Part shown: positions 11,305 to 23,984 of the stretch, one piece after another
How positions within the stretch are numbered: position 1 is the first letter of the stretch
Layout of the letters: every line of letters begins with the position of its first letter
Assembly: GCA_035578175.1 (NCBI GenBank)
Contig: JAQMRL010000012.1
Location: 23,802,960 to 23,866,959 of the forward strand
Source of the DNA: Catonia carolina
Lineage: Eukaryota; Arthropoda; Insecta; Hemiptera; Achilidae
Direction of reading: 5' to 3'
Length of the DNA stretch: 64,000 bases
Position numbers and translations under genes: made by a program
Notes under the pieces: model-generated
Databases searched by the model: none
What the model saw: the letters and a program-made list of their open reading frames with translations, nothing else
What the model was told of the DNA's origin: nothing

Positions 11305-11862
11305 AACAGTTCTATTGGATACACGGTAAACGTTCTACACTCAATCTGAACAACATACTTACAATTTACAAATCAATTCTTAAACCAACTTGGACGTATA
11401 AAATCCAACTATGGGGCTCAGAAAGCCATTTCATCATTGAAATCCCATCGGTTTCAATCGAAATTACTCAGAACAATCTCAGAATCACCTTGGTACACAG
11501 CGATCTAAACATTCCTATAGTTCTACAAGAAATCAACACATGCAGTGCAAAATATCAAAGAAGACTCAAATCCACACGAATCACGTCGTTATCTCACTGT
11601 TAGACAATTGAAACGACACTCGCTGGCTGAAACGAAGACATCCTCCGGACTTACTTTAAAGCGACAAGACAATAAAAATAAAGTAGAATCTATATAAAGT
11701 AGACAATATATAAATCCACGCAGTTCCTCCACTGGAGGGTTTTCTTCGATCATGACACAACAAAGAAAACTAACTCACTTACTCATTATTCTGCTTAAGA
11801 ATAGATTGTAGATTTTGTAGCAATTAAAAAATAATAAAATAAAATAATAATATACATACATT
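11305..11862 (+). mobile_element. Jockey-type LINE 3' fragment with A-rich tail
   Basis: Plus-strand reading gives TLNLNNILTIYKSILKPTWT and IQLWGSESH, then SDLNIPIVLQEINTCSAKYQ, i.e. the post-RT region of jockey ORF2. The end is A-rich (aaaaaataataaaataaaat at about 11825-11850), as expected for LINE 3' ends. The 5' border truncates a copy of the 1-kb repeat near 11300. Frame breaks make it a pseudogene. Confidence 0.78.
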
Positions 11863-11864
11863 AT

Positions 11865-12008
11865 TTATTATGGACGGTCACATGGAACGTCCATAGAAAA
11901 AGGAACCAAAACCTATATTTCCGGAGAAATTTGATTTGAGAAAATCAACATGAAAACAATACTTTCCTTCCCTATATTACTAAATATAGGACAAGAAAAA
12001 GTAGAAAA
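11865..12008 (-). repeat. HINE-like repeat fragment
   Basis: Reverse 5' end: aacatgaaaacaatactttc and ggacaagaaaaagtagaaaa. See the duplicate at 9990-10275. Confidence 0.65.
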
Positions 12009-12133
12009 GTAATTAGGCTAGTATTAAATATTTTTATGAAAAATTATTCATGCAGTGTTCGTGAAATGAAAAATTTATTATTTTCTTACATAAGTAATGA
12101 AGTGAGAGGAAAATTTATGTTATAAGAATAAGT

Positions 12134-12930
12134 TTTACTTTCTCTTGCCGGTATGAATATATAGGAAGGAAAGTATTGTTTTCATGGCGATTTTTCGAAA
12201 TCGAGTTTTCACCGGATCTTCAAGTTTTCAGATCCCCTGAACCCAAAAACATGTTTTTAGCGGTTGGTATGTGTGTGTGTGTGTGTGTGTGTGTGTTTGT
12301 GTGTGTTTGTGTGTGTATGAACAGAATATCTCAAAAACGGAACATCGTACGACTTGAAACTTGAAACAAGTTTGATACCACTATCGGATCCGACACGAAT
12401 ATTTTCATCAAAATCGGTCAACCGGAAGTTGTAGTTTATTCGTGTAATTTTTCACTTTTTTGCGATGTTCTCAAAAACGGCTCCTACGATTTTTAAAAAA
12501 ATCGCCTCATTTGCTACATTTTTTATGCTCTACAAGAAAGAGTAAGCGCCATGTAATTGGCGATTTTATGTTTCCTCTCACGTAAACGTGTAATAAATTG
12601 ACTTTTTTAAGATTTCGCCCTTAGTATGCATTTTACGACAAAATAGTATATAATCACATTTATAGGATATTGAAAGATCTAAAACTTTGATTTCAAGCAT
12701 TTTTTGCTACAGAACCTAGTTTAGCGTGAAAAAGTGATTTTCCGTATTTTTAAGCCTAACTGAAGTTAATTTTAAAACTTGCCTCCTTCACTCATGATTA
12801 AAATTAGGTTATGTTTATTGGGTTTTTTTGTTTATTTCTAATGTTTTACTACTAATGTTAGGTTATATTGTTAATTATTTTCATTGGCAAGAGAAAGTTG
12901 TGTGAGTGTTTCACACCAGAATTTTTCCTT
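12134..12930 (+). repeat. HINE-like repeat, near full length
   Basis: ttttactttctcttgccgg start; (TG)n with TTTG interruptions at 12270-12316; caaaatcggtcaaccggaag; one internal unit; end ggcaagagaaagttgtgtga gtgtttcacaccagaa. A clean example with both ends. Confidence 0.8.
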
Positions 12931-13599
12931 GTCTCCGTTAGGTGTCGTGTTTTACTTGAGAAAATTCTTTGATTTTTACGATTTGAAATACGATTGCATC
13001 TGCAAAAAGTATGCCGTGCTTCTTGTTAGGCACTTACGTTTTTCTCCTATATTGGTTTTTTGGGGTAATATTTTTCTTAGAGTTTAGCAACTCTGGGTCT
13101 GAGAAATCATTGTGTTATTTAAAATATATATCTCAGTACATGATCTCCTAAAGAAATTTTACTTACTCGTTCATTTCTATCTGGTTTTGTTATGGTTTTC
13201 TGTAACAAAAATTTTTATGAAAAGTTAAAATAAAAATTTAGTACTTTAACAGTCTTTTATTTACCTGGAAAGAAATTCTTATTTAATTAGTCTTTGTAAT
13301 ATGATACGTATAATTAAAAAACAATAAGGTAAAAAAACTTGTTTTGTTCTAACCATTACAGGCTATTCTGGTATTTTCAAATACGATTTGGTATTCAAAT
13401 AATGTATTCAAATAATTGATAAATGAAATAGTCAAAATTCTGTAGCAGATTTTCTGAGATCATGTCAAATGTAAAAATTTATGGACGGTCAAAAAAATTG
13501 AAAAATTTTATTGTAATTTTAACATAGGCCCTAAGGTATTACGCATCACGTTGAATTTACCCTGCGTAAACGAGTTTGTCCTCCTTTGTATCTTTATGA

Positions 13600-14240
13600 C
13601 ACTCAACTTCACACTTTGAATCTATCCGCTATTTAGGTTTACATCCATTTAAGAGACTCACAAGGATAAAACGAGAAACCACTCCAGGACAGGTTCAAAC
13701 AGTTGTACAGACTTCTTTCACGCAAATCCAAGTTACCAACTACATCTAAATTAACCATTTACAGCTCCTACCTTCGACCAATATGGAGCTATGCCAATCA
13801 GCTTTACTGCTGTACAAAACCAACGGTATTAGCAAAAATTCAGCGTTTTTAATCAAAGCTTTTGCGGAGGATAGTTAACGCCCCTATTGTGTAACCAATA
13901 AAACTCTAAACTCTACACTCAGACCTAAACGTACCTTACATAAATGACGTTTTCTTAAAACTCTATACAAAATTTATGAAGAAATTCGTGAACCACCATA
14001 ACCCATTGATCTCAAATCTGGCTACGCAGACTCTCCCAAACAATCCAATAAGACGACTAAAACGTCGATGGAGCCGGGATCTCACCAATTAACGTAGTAA
14101 TGTAATTGACTATCCATTACAGTGTTCTAAACGCTGTACTTAAAGCTACACCTGTCTATTCACGTCGGAGTTCTGTCACTGGACTGTATCTCCACTCACA
14201 TTTATTTACCATGTTCTTTTTTCCAAATTTTGTGTTGTCA
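13600..14240 (+). mobile_element. Jockey-type LINE 3' fragment, degenerate
   Basis: Across frames the plus strand reads SIRYLGLHPFKRLTRIKRE, YSSYLRPIWSYANQLYCC and KIQRF..KLLRRIVNAPIV, matching the RYLGxxL...LRPxWxYxxQL...LRxIxxAPxx pattern of jockey ORF2 ends. At least three frameshifts or stops are present. Only the terminal region is preserved. Confidence 0.72.
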
Positions 14241-14892
14241 CATTCACTGATTGTTTCCAACAGATTGTGATTTTTTTTAAATAAAAAGACAAAACATAGG
14301 CTCTACAACAAAGATAAAACATTACAAAATATTATTTTTTTTACCTTTTAACAAATTGTATTAGTAGTTGAAACAATTCTAAGGAAACAAATAAAAAAAT
14401 AATAAGATAATGATACTGGAAATAGGTCTAAACTAAAAACTTATATTTAAGGAATTTTATTGATTTTCTTGTTAAGTGTGCAGGCACCAATCTTGATAAT
14501 TTTCTTGAAGGATATTTTCCAGTTTTACTTTATTCATGTTTTGAGCCAGAACTTTTAGTTTTTCTTTTACGTATCCAATAGAAAAGAGGTCTTAACTTCA
14601 CTAATAAGAAATATATTGGTGAAACTAAGGTCCGTTTTCCCCGTTTGACATACTGTCTATTTTTGACCTAATGTCAGTTTATTTGCTCTCCTGAAAATTT
14701 TGCTTAGTGAAGATAAGGCCCCTTTTCCTATAGACGGTCACATATTTGCATCTAAAATAATTAAAACAAAAGGAATTTTGTTTTCCCCCATAGACAGGAG
14801 TTCCTGGTTGATGGATTTTATTTTTCTATTTGAAATTAAAGCTCCTAATAGATACTCAGGCTATATCAGTGCGCCCTTTGTTTTTAATTTAA

Positions 14893-14990
14893 AGTCTCAT
14901 CAACATCTTGGTCATTAGTGACCACATTTGGTCAAGGGACTGTGAATTTGAACGTGTAATAATTCTCCAGACTCTAGCCGGCCCCATAAT
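14893..14990 (-). repeat. SINE family A, partial
   Basis: Reverse tail tctcatcaacatcttggtca ttagtgacc to the B-box side agactctagccggcc. The tRNA head is missing. Confidence 0.65.
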
Positions 14991-15049
14991 AAAATACCAT
15001 AGCGGATATGAGACAGAATTAGACCATGATAATGATGCGACATGTTTAT

Positions 15050-15195
15050 GTCAGGTCCTCTTATAGTATCTAACTTAAGTTACAAGTTTGAAAGCCATAC
15101 GCTATTCCGTTCTTGAAACATATACACACGCAGACCAATCGCTAAACCCACTAAACTTGATTTTAAAAAATTGACAAGCTAGAGAAAGGAAAAAA
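15050..15195 (-). repeat. HINE-like repeat fragment
   Basis: Reverse 5' part: gtcaggtcctcttatagta, ctattccgttcttgaaacat and gctagagaaagg. Confidence 0.55.
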
Positions 15196-15293
15196 GTGGG
15201 CTTGGCTTTAGAATTTTGTTTAATGGTCTTTACATTTTATTGCATACAATACAATGTGATGCCGGAAGTGTGCAGAACGCTGTAGTATTAACT

Positions 15294-15684
15294 CGCTGCT
15301 GTTTAGGTTATCAGCCGAAAGACTGGTTTGAACCTCTAGAGGCTTTACTAAATAAAAAGAGGAGTGAGGTGGTTTACCGTTTCCTTTCTCAGTGAGTGGA
15401 AAAGTATGCTTATCAGCAGGCCTTCTGAAAAGCATCTACTTTCCACCCTGCAAATGACAATTTCACTTCATTCACCACAGGGTCTGGCTGTATAATGAAA
15501 TTCATTACTATCAGAGGAGATAACTCTGACTAGTGTCTTTTACACCTCTATCTTTTCTGTTCTTAAATGCTTTAGAAATATTTGGCTGATTATGTGATAA
15601 GAAACAAAACTATTTTTTGTACCCCTAGAATTAGCAGATCGAGTGCAATAATAATTTAACACTTCGGCTGCCTGTTATAGGCAA
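15294..15684 (-). repeat. SINE-like family D with 10-bp target duplication
   Basis: Reverse copy ending tgcctgttataggcaa; contains gaacctctagaggctttact and cattcaccacagggtctggc. Target duplication agtattaact at 15284-15293 and 15685-15694. Length about 390 bp. Confidence 0.8.
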
Positions 15685-16054
15685 AGTATTAACTTACGTA
15701 AAAGAAAAAAAATAATTGAAACCGTAACATTCTACTCTCATTAAACACTACCTACAAAAAAAAGATTTAGGAAGGGAGATTTTTCTCCCGTGTTTCTTGT
15801 AGCCAATTCAATACACTTTCTTCTATTCTAGGCAGTGTAAGTTTAAATCGGTTTTTACTCTGCATGACAGTTGTTCTACTGCTTTATTTATTGTTTTAAA
15901 CCGTACATAATGTGTTAGGAGATATGTCGTATGCCGCAGCACGTCCTTCCTTTTCAAACCTGGCTCTACTTCCTTTATGATTTTATACTTTTCACTGATC
16001 ATTAAGCTTTTGGAAGTACGTTTAAACATCGCACACAGTCAAAATTAAACAAAA

Positions 16055-17000
16055 AAAAATTTGGATGAAACAATCACACGACTTTGTCTTTTCAATATCG
16101 ATATTGAACAATATAACCTATATTTTAATCGTCAGTAAACAATGTAAAATGAAAAACCTAATTATAATCTTGAGTGAATAAAACTAAATAAAAATCAACC
16201 TCTGTACAACTTAAAAATACAGGAAATCATTAATTGACGCATCAAACTAGTCCCTGTAGAGAAAAATACTTTAATTAAAAGTGGTAATTTTTTATTTCTT
16301 ATAAATTTGATAACAAATAATCTACACATTTATAAATGCATACAAAGGCCGCAAATTAAAAGCCCCTATTTATTACCAGTCCTGATAAGCAAAATACAAA
16401 ACATTAATAATTGACTCAAAACTAAGCGATGTACAAAAAATACACGAACAAGTTGTAGAATTTTTAATTTCTTACAACTTTAATTGTAATAAATCTCTTG
16501 CCCTAAAATGCAAATTAAAACCCACAATCTAAAAAAACAAACATTTTTTACCACGAAAGCACAGACTCCCCTAGAACTGCAGCAGGCGTGCTGCCTACGT
16601 TTTCTTGTAGAGCATATAATATGTAGAAGAAAATGAGACCATTTATAAGAAAATCGTAAACCGGGCTTTGAGGAAATCACACGAATGAAATAGTCCATTA
16701 CTTCCAGTTGACTGTTTTTGATAAAAGTGTCAGGTTTCGTTTGTAGTACCTAATATATTGGAGAGATGACTTGAATCTTAGTGTGAGACGAAGTGGGGAA
16801 CAGGAAAGCTTGTCCATGATAGGACAAGCTTTCCTGTTCCCCACTTCCTATCACATGAGCATTCAAGTCATCTCTCCACTATACAATACTCCGTTCTTGA
16901 CATATTTTGACACTAACACCAATAGCTAAATAATTTCTGGGTTCAGGGGGCCTGAAAACGTGTATTTACGATGAAGACTCGATTTCAAAAAATCAACTGG
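16055..17000 (-). repeat. HINE-like repeat with inserted perfect hairpin
   Basis: Reverse copy: aatcacacgactttgtcttt at its 3' end, internal units, aggtttcgtttgtagtacct, then a 57-nt-arm hairpin (16759-16878) in place of the usual sequence, then tactccgttcttgacatatt. Truncated by the LINE at 17000. Confidence 0.72.
16759..16878. repeat. 57-nt-arm hairpin
   Basis: Left arm 16759-16815, loop atgata, right arm 16822-16878. The 26 bp next to the loop (from gaagtggggaacaggaaagc) are perfectly paired, as are the outer 18 bp (tggagagatgacttgaat); the 13 bp between are about half matched. Confidence 0.85.
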
Positions 17001-17720
17001 TATTGATAAAGCAATACCTAGAAGTCTTAAAATATGCCCCACTAGAGTATTCCTTCTTCTGGTACGATACCATATATAATTATTTCATACACTTGTCTAT
17101 GAACCTCTAAATTACTTATTTTCTCCACCCACCTAATCTTTAACATTTTCTTATAACACCGCATTTGAAAACCTTCTATCTTCTTTCCTTTCTACAGCCT
17201 CTGTATTCCACGTTTCACTCCCGTATAATGCTGCACTCCAAACATAGTGATTTAATAAGGAATTTTTCATAATCTGTAAATCAATGTTTGTAATCAGTAA
17301 GCTTTTTTTATTTCAAAGGCCCTTCAAGCTTGAGCAATCCTACTATTGATATCATTTGTGCTTCTACCATCCTTTGTTATTTTACTCCCTAGATAGCAGA
17401 ATTATCCAACTTCCTGTATATTTTCGTTGCCTACTTTTAAATTTCCCATCACTTCTAAACCACTCTTACTTCTGCACAACACTTTTTGTTTTGTTTTGAT
17501 TAATTTTCATGGAGATCATGATCTCATCCAATTCATTTAAGGTATCCTCTAGTTCTTTCTTTGTATCGGCTAATACTACGATACTATTGGCAAATCTCAG
17601 CATTTGTATTGTTTTTCCTTGAATTTTTATTCCTGCGTCAAATTTTTCCTACGCTTCATTTATAACCTTTTGTATAACAAGTTACATAGTAGTGATGCAA
17701 TGAACATCCTTGTCGTTTAC
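17000..17720 (-). mobile_element. LINE relic (family with LVGHIL tail), RT motif C and C-terminal domain
   Basis: The minus strand shows, with interruptions, FANDTIVLADTKKELEDTL (a YADD-type box with Asn for Asp), NKKSLL, YVWSAALYGSETWNTEAVE and GHILR. This pattern (ALYGxETWT, KLxGHILR) belongs to a widespread insect LINE group. Loss of the first catalytic aspartate and several stops show it is inactive. A second fragment of the same group lies at 35290-35570. Confidence 0.8.
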
Positions 17721-17839
17721 CTTTTCTTATACAGCAGCTTCTTTTTTGTACCTCTGCATTTTTTTATACATGCCAATAAACGGTTATAAAAAATACTGTA
17801 TAATAATTTTCACTATTTTTAAACCCTAAAAGTATTGTT

Positions 17840-17930
17840 CTGCGTATTATCCGAAATTTTTGTTATTCGAAATTTGGTCCGCTCCCTACATTTTGGTTAA
17901 GTGGGGTTTTGCTGTAGTTTAATAAAAATG
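17840..17930. mobile_element. Possible pogo/Tigger-like end fragment
   Basis: ttatccgaaatttttgttat, ttaagtggggttttgctgta resemble the sub-terminal and terminal sequence of pogo-type elements (TTATCCG.., CTGTA end). No coding remnant is attached. Confidence 0.4.
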
Positions 17931-18265
17931 TAAAATTACTTCTATACATGTATTCGTTCAAATAATCCACAATTCATTAAGGACAAGAAAACAATGAACC
18001 TTGAGTGATGGTATTCTAGAAAATAATCCTCTATGATCCAATAAAAAGGCAATTACTTTTTATATCCATAATAAGAATTTGTATTCAAATTTTATTTAAA
18101 AAAATTTAATGACTTAATAAAAACGCAAACTATATTGTACATAATATTTTTTATTTTATTGCAAATTGTTATCAAATTTTTGACAAGTACCTCATTTGTT
18201 TGTAGTTTATTATTATGCTGATTTATAGCGTGATTAGTAGATAACAACACATAGATGTTGAAATT

Positions 18266-19095
18266 TTTACTTTCTTTTCCCCTTTATGAATTTGTAGGGA
18301 ATAAAAGTATTTTTTTCATGTCTCGTTTACGAAATCGATGTTTCACCGAAAATACACATTTTTAGGCCCTTGAAATAAAAAACCATTTTTTAGTTATTGG
18401 TCTGTGAAAAAATATCCAAGAACGGAATATCGTACGAAATTAAAATTTTGAACTTTTTATCAAAATCGATTAACCGGAAATAGTCGTTCATGTTTTCAAT
18501 TGTTTGTGACTTTTTCAAAAACTGCTGCACGTCTATTTTAAAAAAGCCTCATTTTGTTACTAAATTTTTTATAATTTACGAGATAGGGTCTCATGAAATT
18601 CTTGGAGGCTGTGCTTTTATTTTATTTATTTTAAAGATTGTAAACTTAATTTTATATTTTAGGGTAAAAACGTATAAAATTAAAATCTTACAACTTTTAT
18701 TTCAATTTTTTTTACAATGCTTTGTTTAGCGTCATTAGTGATTTCTTTTTTTCCCATTAAAACCATTAAAAAACTTGAATTTTTAGAATTGCGACCTTAG
18801 TGTATTTAACAACAGAAGTATATAAATTAAAGTTATAGAAAATTAAAAAAGTTGTTTCAAGCATTCGATCTTACAGAGCTTAGTTTAGTGTCAATTAGTG
18901 ATTTTCCGTATTATGAGGTTCAACAGGTATTGAATTTCATTTAGCGTCATTCACTCACGATTAAAATTAAGTTTGTTTGTCATATTTAATTATTTACTAA
19001 TAATTAAACATAGGTTATTTTTTTTTAATTAGGCTTATTTAAATTGGCGAGAGAAATTCGTTTGAGTGTTTCACAACAGATTTGTAATTTAAGGA
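18266..19095 (+). repeat. HINE-like repeat, near full length
   Basis: ttttactttcttttcccctt start, aaaatcgattaaccggaaat, two internal units (from about 18630 and 18770), right inverted repeat ggcgagagaaatt and end gagtgtttcacaacagattt. The (TG)n tract is absent. Confidence 0.75.
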
Positions 19096-19184
19096 CAATG
19101 TTCTGTACTTATTATGGGATTGAATTTATGACAGCCCTAATAATTTTACAATTTTTTGTGTCGGTTAAGATCTTTATACAGGTT

Positions 19185-19592
19185 ATGATCGCCAATAACA
19201 GGCAGGTAGCGTGTTAAATTATTTGCACGTGACTTGCTAGTTTCAGAGCTACAATAAATAGTTATTTTTCTTATCAAATCGTCAGCCCATTATAGCTGAA
19301 ACATTTAAGAACAGATGAGGTAGAGGTGTAAAAGATAGGCCTACTAGTCAGATTTATCTCTTCTGAGAGTAATGAATTTCATTATAAAGCCAGACCCTGT
19401 GGTGAATGAAGTGAATGTGTCATGTGCAGGGTGTAAAATAGATGCTTTTCAGAGGGCCGGGCATACTGATAAGCATACTTTCTTACTCAGTGAGGAATGC
19501 CGGGTAAACCACCTCACCCCTCGTTTTATTTAGTAAAACCTCTAGAGGTTCAAACCAGTCTTTCGGGTGTCCTAAACAACAACAATATTCTT
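19185..19592 (+). repeat. SINE-like family D
   Basis: aataacaggcaggtagcgtg start, agaccctgtggtgaatgaag, cctctagaggttcaaaccag and an end cctaaacaacaacaat. No clear duplication found. Confidence 0.75.
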
Positions 19593-19866
19593 AAAGGGTA
19601 AAATAAAGTAAAAAATTAATAAGTAACGATTTTGTAGAAAATTTATTGTGAACTTAAGTTCGTTATGTTGAGCTTATGTATCTAAGGATTTAAACTTGAC
19701 ACCTTTGACGGCCTAGCCGAAACAAGATTTCACATAGGCCTACATTATATCCGTGATGCAACACCAAAGTAGTAGCTAGACAGCTCGGAGTGCATTTAAT
19801 ACGCGTAATTAAATCTTTAAAGGGTTTAAGAAATGTTGATTTCTTTATAATTATTGGTAATTTATT

Positions 19867-19905
19867 ACTTTCTCTTGCCGTATATGAATATATATAGGAA
19901 AGTTT
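19867..19905 (+). repeat. HINE-like repeat, left end only
   Basis: ttactttctcttgccgtata and a short following segment only. Confidence 0.5.
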
Positions 19906-20129
19906 TTTCTTTTCAATTCTGCAACATTACAATCTGTTCACCTGAAATAGAACAATCAGTAATTTTTATAAATGTTAATTAACATGATTACAATTTCATT
20001 ATAATGTTAATGAAATTGAAAATAGTAATAACTTAATATTTTTGATAAATACAATGATGACTTTGAAGTAAATCAGTTAGAAAAACAAAAATAATAAGTG
20101 TACCAATGTTCTTTAAAACCTATAACCTA

Positions 20130-20670
20130 AATCAAAAAACACTATGTCTTTTCAATCTTGAAAACCCGGTATCAATGTTATTAACAAGATTCAGAGCCAG
20201 GAAGTTTGGATGTTGTTGAGTCTTTGTTCATATTTACGGCTGAATTTTGATATAGTTTTTTTCGCTGATTCAATATTAAGATCTGCATAGATATAGATGT
20301 TTTTGATGTACCACGGATTTGCAGGGCCCGCCGCAAGAGTTTTGACTGGTAACGTTCGAATATGTTTATGTTTAAAGCGCAGGATGTACCCCACAATTGA
20401 AGCCCATATGTCCACATGAGTTTTAAAACGGATTTAAATAAAATAATTTTTGATTCATTTGACAAAAGTAGTATTTACCAATTAACCAGTGTAGTTTACG
20501 TACTGTCAGCTCAAGTTGTTTCTTTTTAGTAATTATGTGGTGTTTCCATGTGAGGCGACGATCTAAATGTAGTCCCAAGTATTTTACAGTTGTGTTGTGC
20601 GGTAGTGCTATGTTGTTTAATGTTACTGGTGGGCAGTCATTTTTCCGTAGTGTAAATGTGAGATGTGGGA
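20130..20670 (-). mobile_element. Jockey-type LINE, post-RT region, degenerate
   Basis: From about 20670 leftwards the minus strand reads HLTFTLRKNDCPPVTLNNIA, KYLGLHLDRRLTWKHHI, KQLELTVRKLHWLIGKY, then FKSVLKLMWTYGLQLWGTSC and RYQSKLLRRALQI. It closely resembles the 190-755 and 6730-8428 elements and is probably the same or a sister family. A frame change sits near 20465. Confidence 0.88.
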
Positions 20671-20684
20671 AAGGAATATTTAAG

Positions 20685-20925
20685 GAATAAAGGAAAGTAA
20701 ACTACTGTTGTTTTCATGTCGATTTTTTGAAATCTAGTTTTCACCGGTAATACACGTTTTCAGGCCCACTAAACCAAAAAATTCGTTTTCAGATATTGAC
20801 TTTTTTGTATCTTTGCGTATAGGTTATGTTTTTCATTTTTATATTATTTACTCACGATTAAACACAGGTTATATTTTTAATTATTTACATTGACAAGAAA
20901 AAGTCGCGTGAATGTTTGGAATTTT
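20685..20925 (+). repeat. HINE-like repeat, internally deleted
   Basis: aggaaagtaaactactgttg, gtcgattttttgaaatctag and acgttttcaggcccactaaa, then a jump to the 3' part (ttatttacattgacaagaa, cgcgtgaatgttt). Confidence 0.6.
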
Positions 20926-21702
20926 TATGTTAATATTGAATATTTTTTAAGTTATTCGGTATTTACAATAATATTTCCTCGTGCAGTAACTAAAATCTTT
21001 TCCCCCACTATACCGCGATCAGATTCGTACAACTTCTGTATTAGAGGGATGTATTCGAACTCCCCCTTTAATTAGAAAACACAAGGTAACCTTGAATAAA
21101 ATATCGGCGCATGCTTTCCAACCTTCTAGACGAACCCCTCTCCCTATTTTTTCCTCATGAATTCCCCTTTTCCTCCTTTTTCCACTATACCTAACCTATC
21201 TTTAATATTGATACACTCACATTTATCCGTCCGTCTCAAGTTCTTTACTAATCAGTTGTAAAGGAAATGGTGTGTCATAAAGTGCCGTTTTATCAATCGC
21301 TTTAACTTAATCTTGATTTCTGTTAAACTTTATATGGTTTTAAATCTTTTTTACTGCATCAAGTTCCTTTATATTATATTAATTATACGACTCGCGTTAA
21401 TATTTTATAGTGTTTATTTAATTTTTTTGTTTTTTATTAAGGAATTTAAAAAGTTTTAACAAAATTTTCTTTAAAATGTAATTGTTCTTATACGTATTTT
21501 GTATATACTATTTAAATTAAGTGTACATTTATTATAAAATAGTTTTCTTGTTAATTTATCTCATAAAGTTATTGTTTAAATTATCATCATAACGAATCGA
21601 ACCGTAGACTTTACGTATAAATCTTTATCATTTTTATTTCGCTCTTAGTAAAAACTATACGTAAAATACATTGCCACTTTCAGTTCACGTTGTTTGTTTT
21701 GT

Positions 21703-22465
21703 TACTTTCTCTCTCCCTGTATGAATATATATAGTACAAGAAATTATTGTTTTCATGTCGATTTTTTAAAATTCAATTCTCACCGGAAATATAGAAGTTT
21801 TCCGGCCCCCTGAAACTCAAAAAAGCTATTTTTAGCTATTGGTATATTTTGAACAAAATATCTCGAGAACGGATTATCCTACCAAATTGAAACTTGTAAC
21901 ATAAATTATGTAGTATAATGAGATCTGATATGAACATTTTTATTAAAATTGGTCCAATGGAAGTAGTAGTTCATTCGTGCGATTATTCACTTAATTGTGA
22001 TTTTATCAAAAACGGCTTCTAAGATTTTCTTTAAAATAACTTAATTTACTACATTTCTTGTGCTCTCCAAGATAGAATAAGCGCAAAGTCTGCTGAAATT
22101 CGTGGAAGGAATATGCTCTCGAAGTTAATTTTTTTTTAATTGCGGCCTTTTTTATTTCAAACATATTTTTCTAAATCGCTTAGTTTAGCGTCAAAATTAA
22201 ATATTTTTTCTATTTTGCTCAATAAAATCGGTAAAAATTTTACAACAAAAGTTATAAAAAATTTTAAAAACCTACAAATTTTATTTCAAACATGTTTTTC
22301 TACGCTTAGTTGAACCGTCAATTAGTGACTTTCCTTATTTTTAATTCGAACGAAGGTCAGCTTTTCATTTTACGTTATTCACTAATGTTTAAACATAGTT
22401 TATAATTTTAATTATTTACATTGGCAAGAGAAGGCCGTGTGAATGTTTCACACCCAATTTATTAA
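21703..22465 (+). repeat. HINE-like repeat, near full length
   Basis: ttactttctctctccctgta start, gaacaaaatatctcgagaac, aaaattggtccaatggaag, internal unit remnants, right end ggcaagagaaggccgtgtga and atgtttcacaccc. Confidence 0.75.
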
Positions 22466-23029
22466 TTACTCAGGATTTTATTCTCTAGGACCCTCTGTAT
22501 GGAAAGGCATAAAAAGCCTAAATATTGGGTAACCTAGTAAAAGTTGATCCACAACGTATTTGAAAAGTTAAGAAGAAAAACTAACAAAGACGTTGTGATG
22601 GATTCTGACATTTGGTAAGGAAGTATCAGTTTTTGTTTCATTCCTGAAACATTAAAAATATTTTTTATCATTTAAAAGTTTTGGAGGGTTTATTATCATT
22701 TTGGTGTCCTCCTTAACTGCTTTTTGAGTACAAAAAATAGTCTGTCCTTTTATAAATGATTAACCAATGTTACCCTGCTTATGGCACAAAAATAATAAAT
22801 TTGTTCACAAATTCAGATTTTTCGTACATTTCGGTTTGAATTTCAGGAATCTGTTTAAGATACGAATCACAATAATTACAATATATAGATGTTGAAACGA
22901 TTTGTGTATCCTACCTAGTACATTCGTAGGAATAATCACATTTTTAAGTTATATTCAAGAAACTCACTATCTCTTAGATACAATTAGTAAATATCAAAAC
23001 ACAAAATATGAAAAAATTAACATCATAAA

Positions 23030-23722
23030 AGAATCTGGTGTAAAACCTTAACATGACTTTCTCTTGTCAATATAAATACGAACAGTGTAACTTATGTTTA
23101 ATCATTAGTAAACAATGTAAAATAAAAACATAACCTAATTTTAATCACGAGTGAATGACAGTAAATGAAAATCAACCTATCTTTTTTACTTTACAACACC
23201 AAAAATCACTAGTTGATGCTTAATAACTATAGTTTAGAACAATACTTGAATTAAAAGTTGTAGGTTTTCATTTTTTATAACTTTGTTTTTAATACACTTT
23301 TGTCGTAAAATGCTTATTATAACACAATCTTAAAATAACCATTTTTTCACTATGAGAACACAGCCCCACGAATTTCAGTTGTCATGGCCCTATTAAAAAT
23401 TCTAGTTGCCGGTTTTTTATAAAATAGTAAAAACTGAAAAATTGCACTATAAATAAATTACTATTTTTGTTTGACTGATTTTGATGAAAATGTTCATGTC
23501 GGATTCCCTTGTGGTTTCTAATTCAAGTTCCAAGTTTCAATTTCGTATGCTATTTTGTTCTTGAAATATTTTGTTCACACACTAACTAATCGTTAAAATC
23601 ATGTGTTTTTTGGGTTCAGGGGTTCTGAAAGTCGTGTTATTCCGGTGAAAACTTGATTTCCAAAGTCGACATTACAATAATTTCCTCCCTTTTTATTCAC
23701 AAAGGACAGGAGAAAGTAAAAT
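23030..23722 (-). repeat. HINE-like repeat, near full length
   Basis: Reverse copy from gaatctggtgtaaaaccttaa/catgactttctcttgtcaat through tgatgaaaatgttcatgtcg to caggagaaagtaaaatag. Internally shortened; no (CA)n expansion. Confidence 0.72.
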
Positions 23723-23984
23723 AGGGCAAATGAAAAGCGAAAATCCGTTATAGCTTCATTTAAATCAAGTAGGCTCTGTTTCATTAAACACAATTACTCT
23801 AATGATTTTTGCTATTTACTGTTCTTATAATAATTATTTTACTGGTTCTTCTCTTTCTTTAGTCCATTTCAAAGGATCTACATCTAGTATTTCTACATTT
23901 ACTTGATTAAAACCCTCCGGATTGCTCTACATTTGTCAACACACATCAAACATCATTTTTCACACATCTACATTTGTCACCGTG

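Noticed and set aside
15220..15435. 71-aa minus-strand ORF
   Set aside because: Lies almost wholly in a family D SINE-like element.
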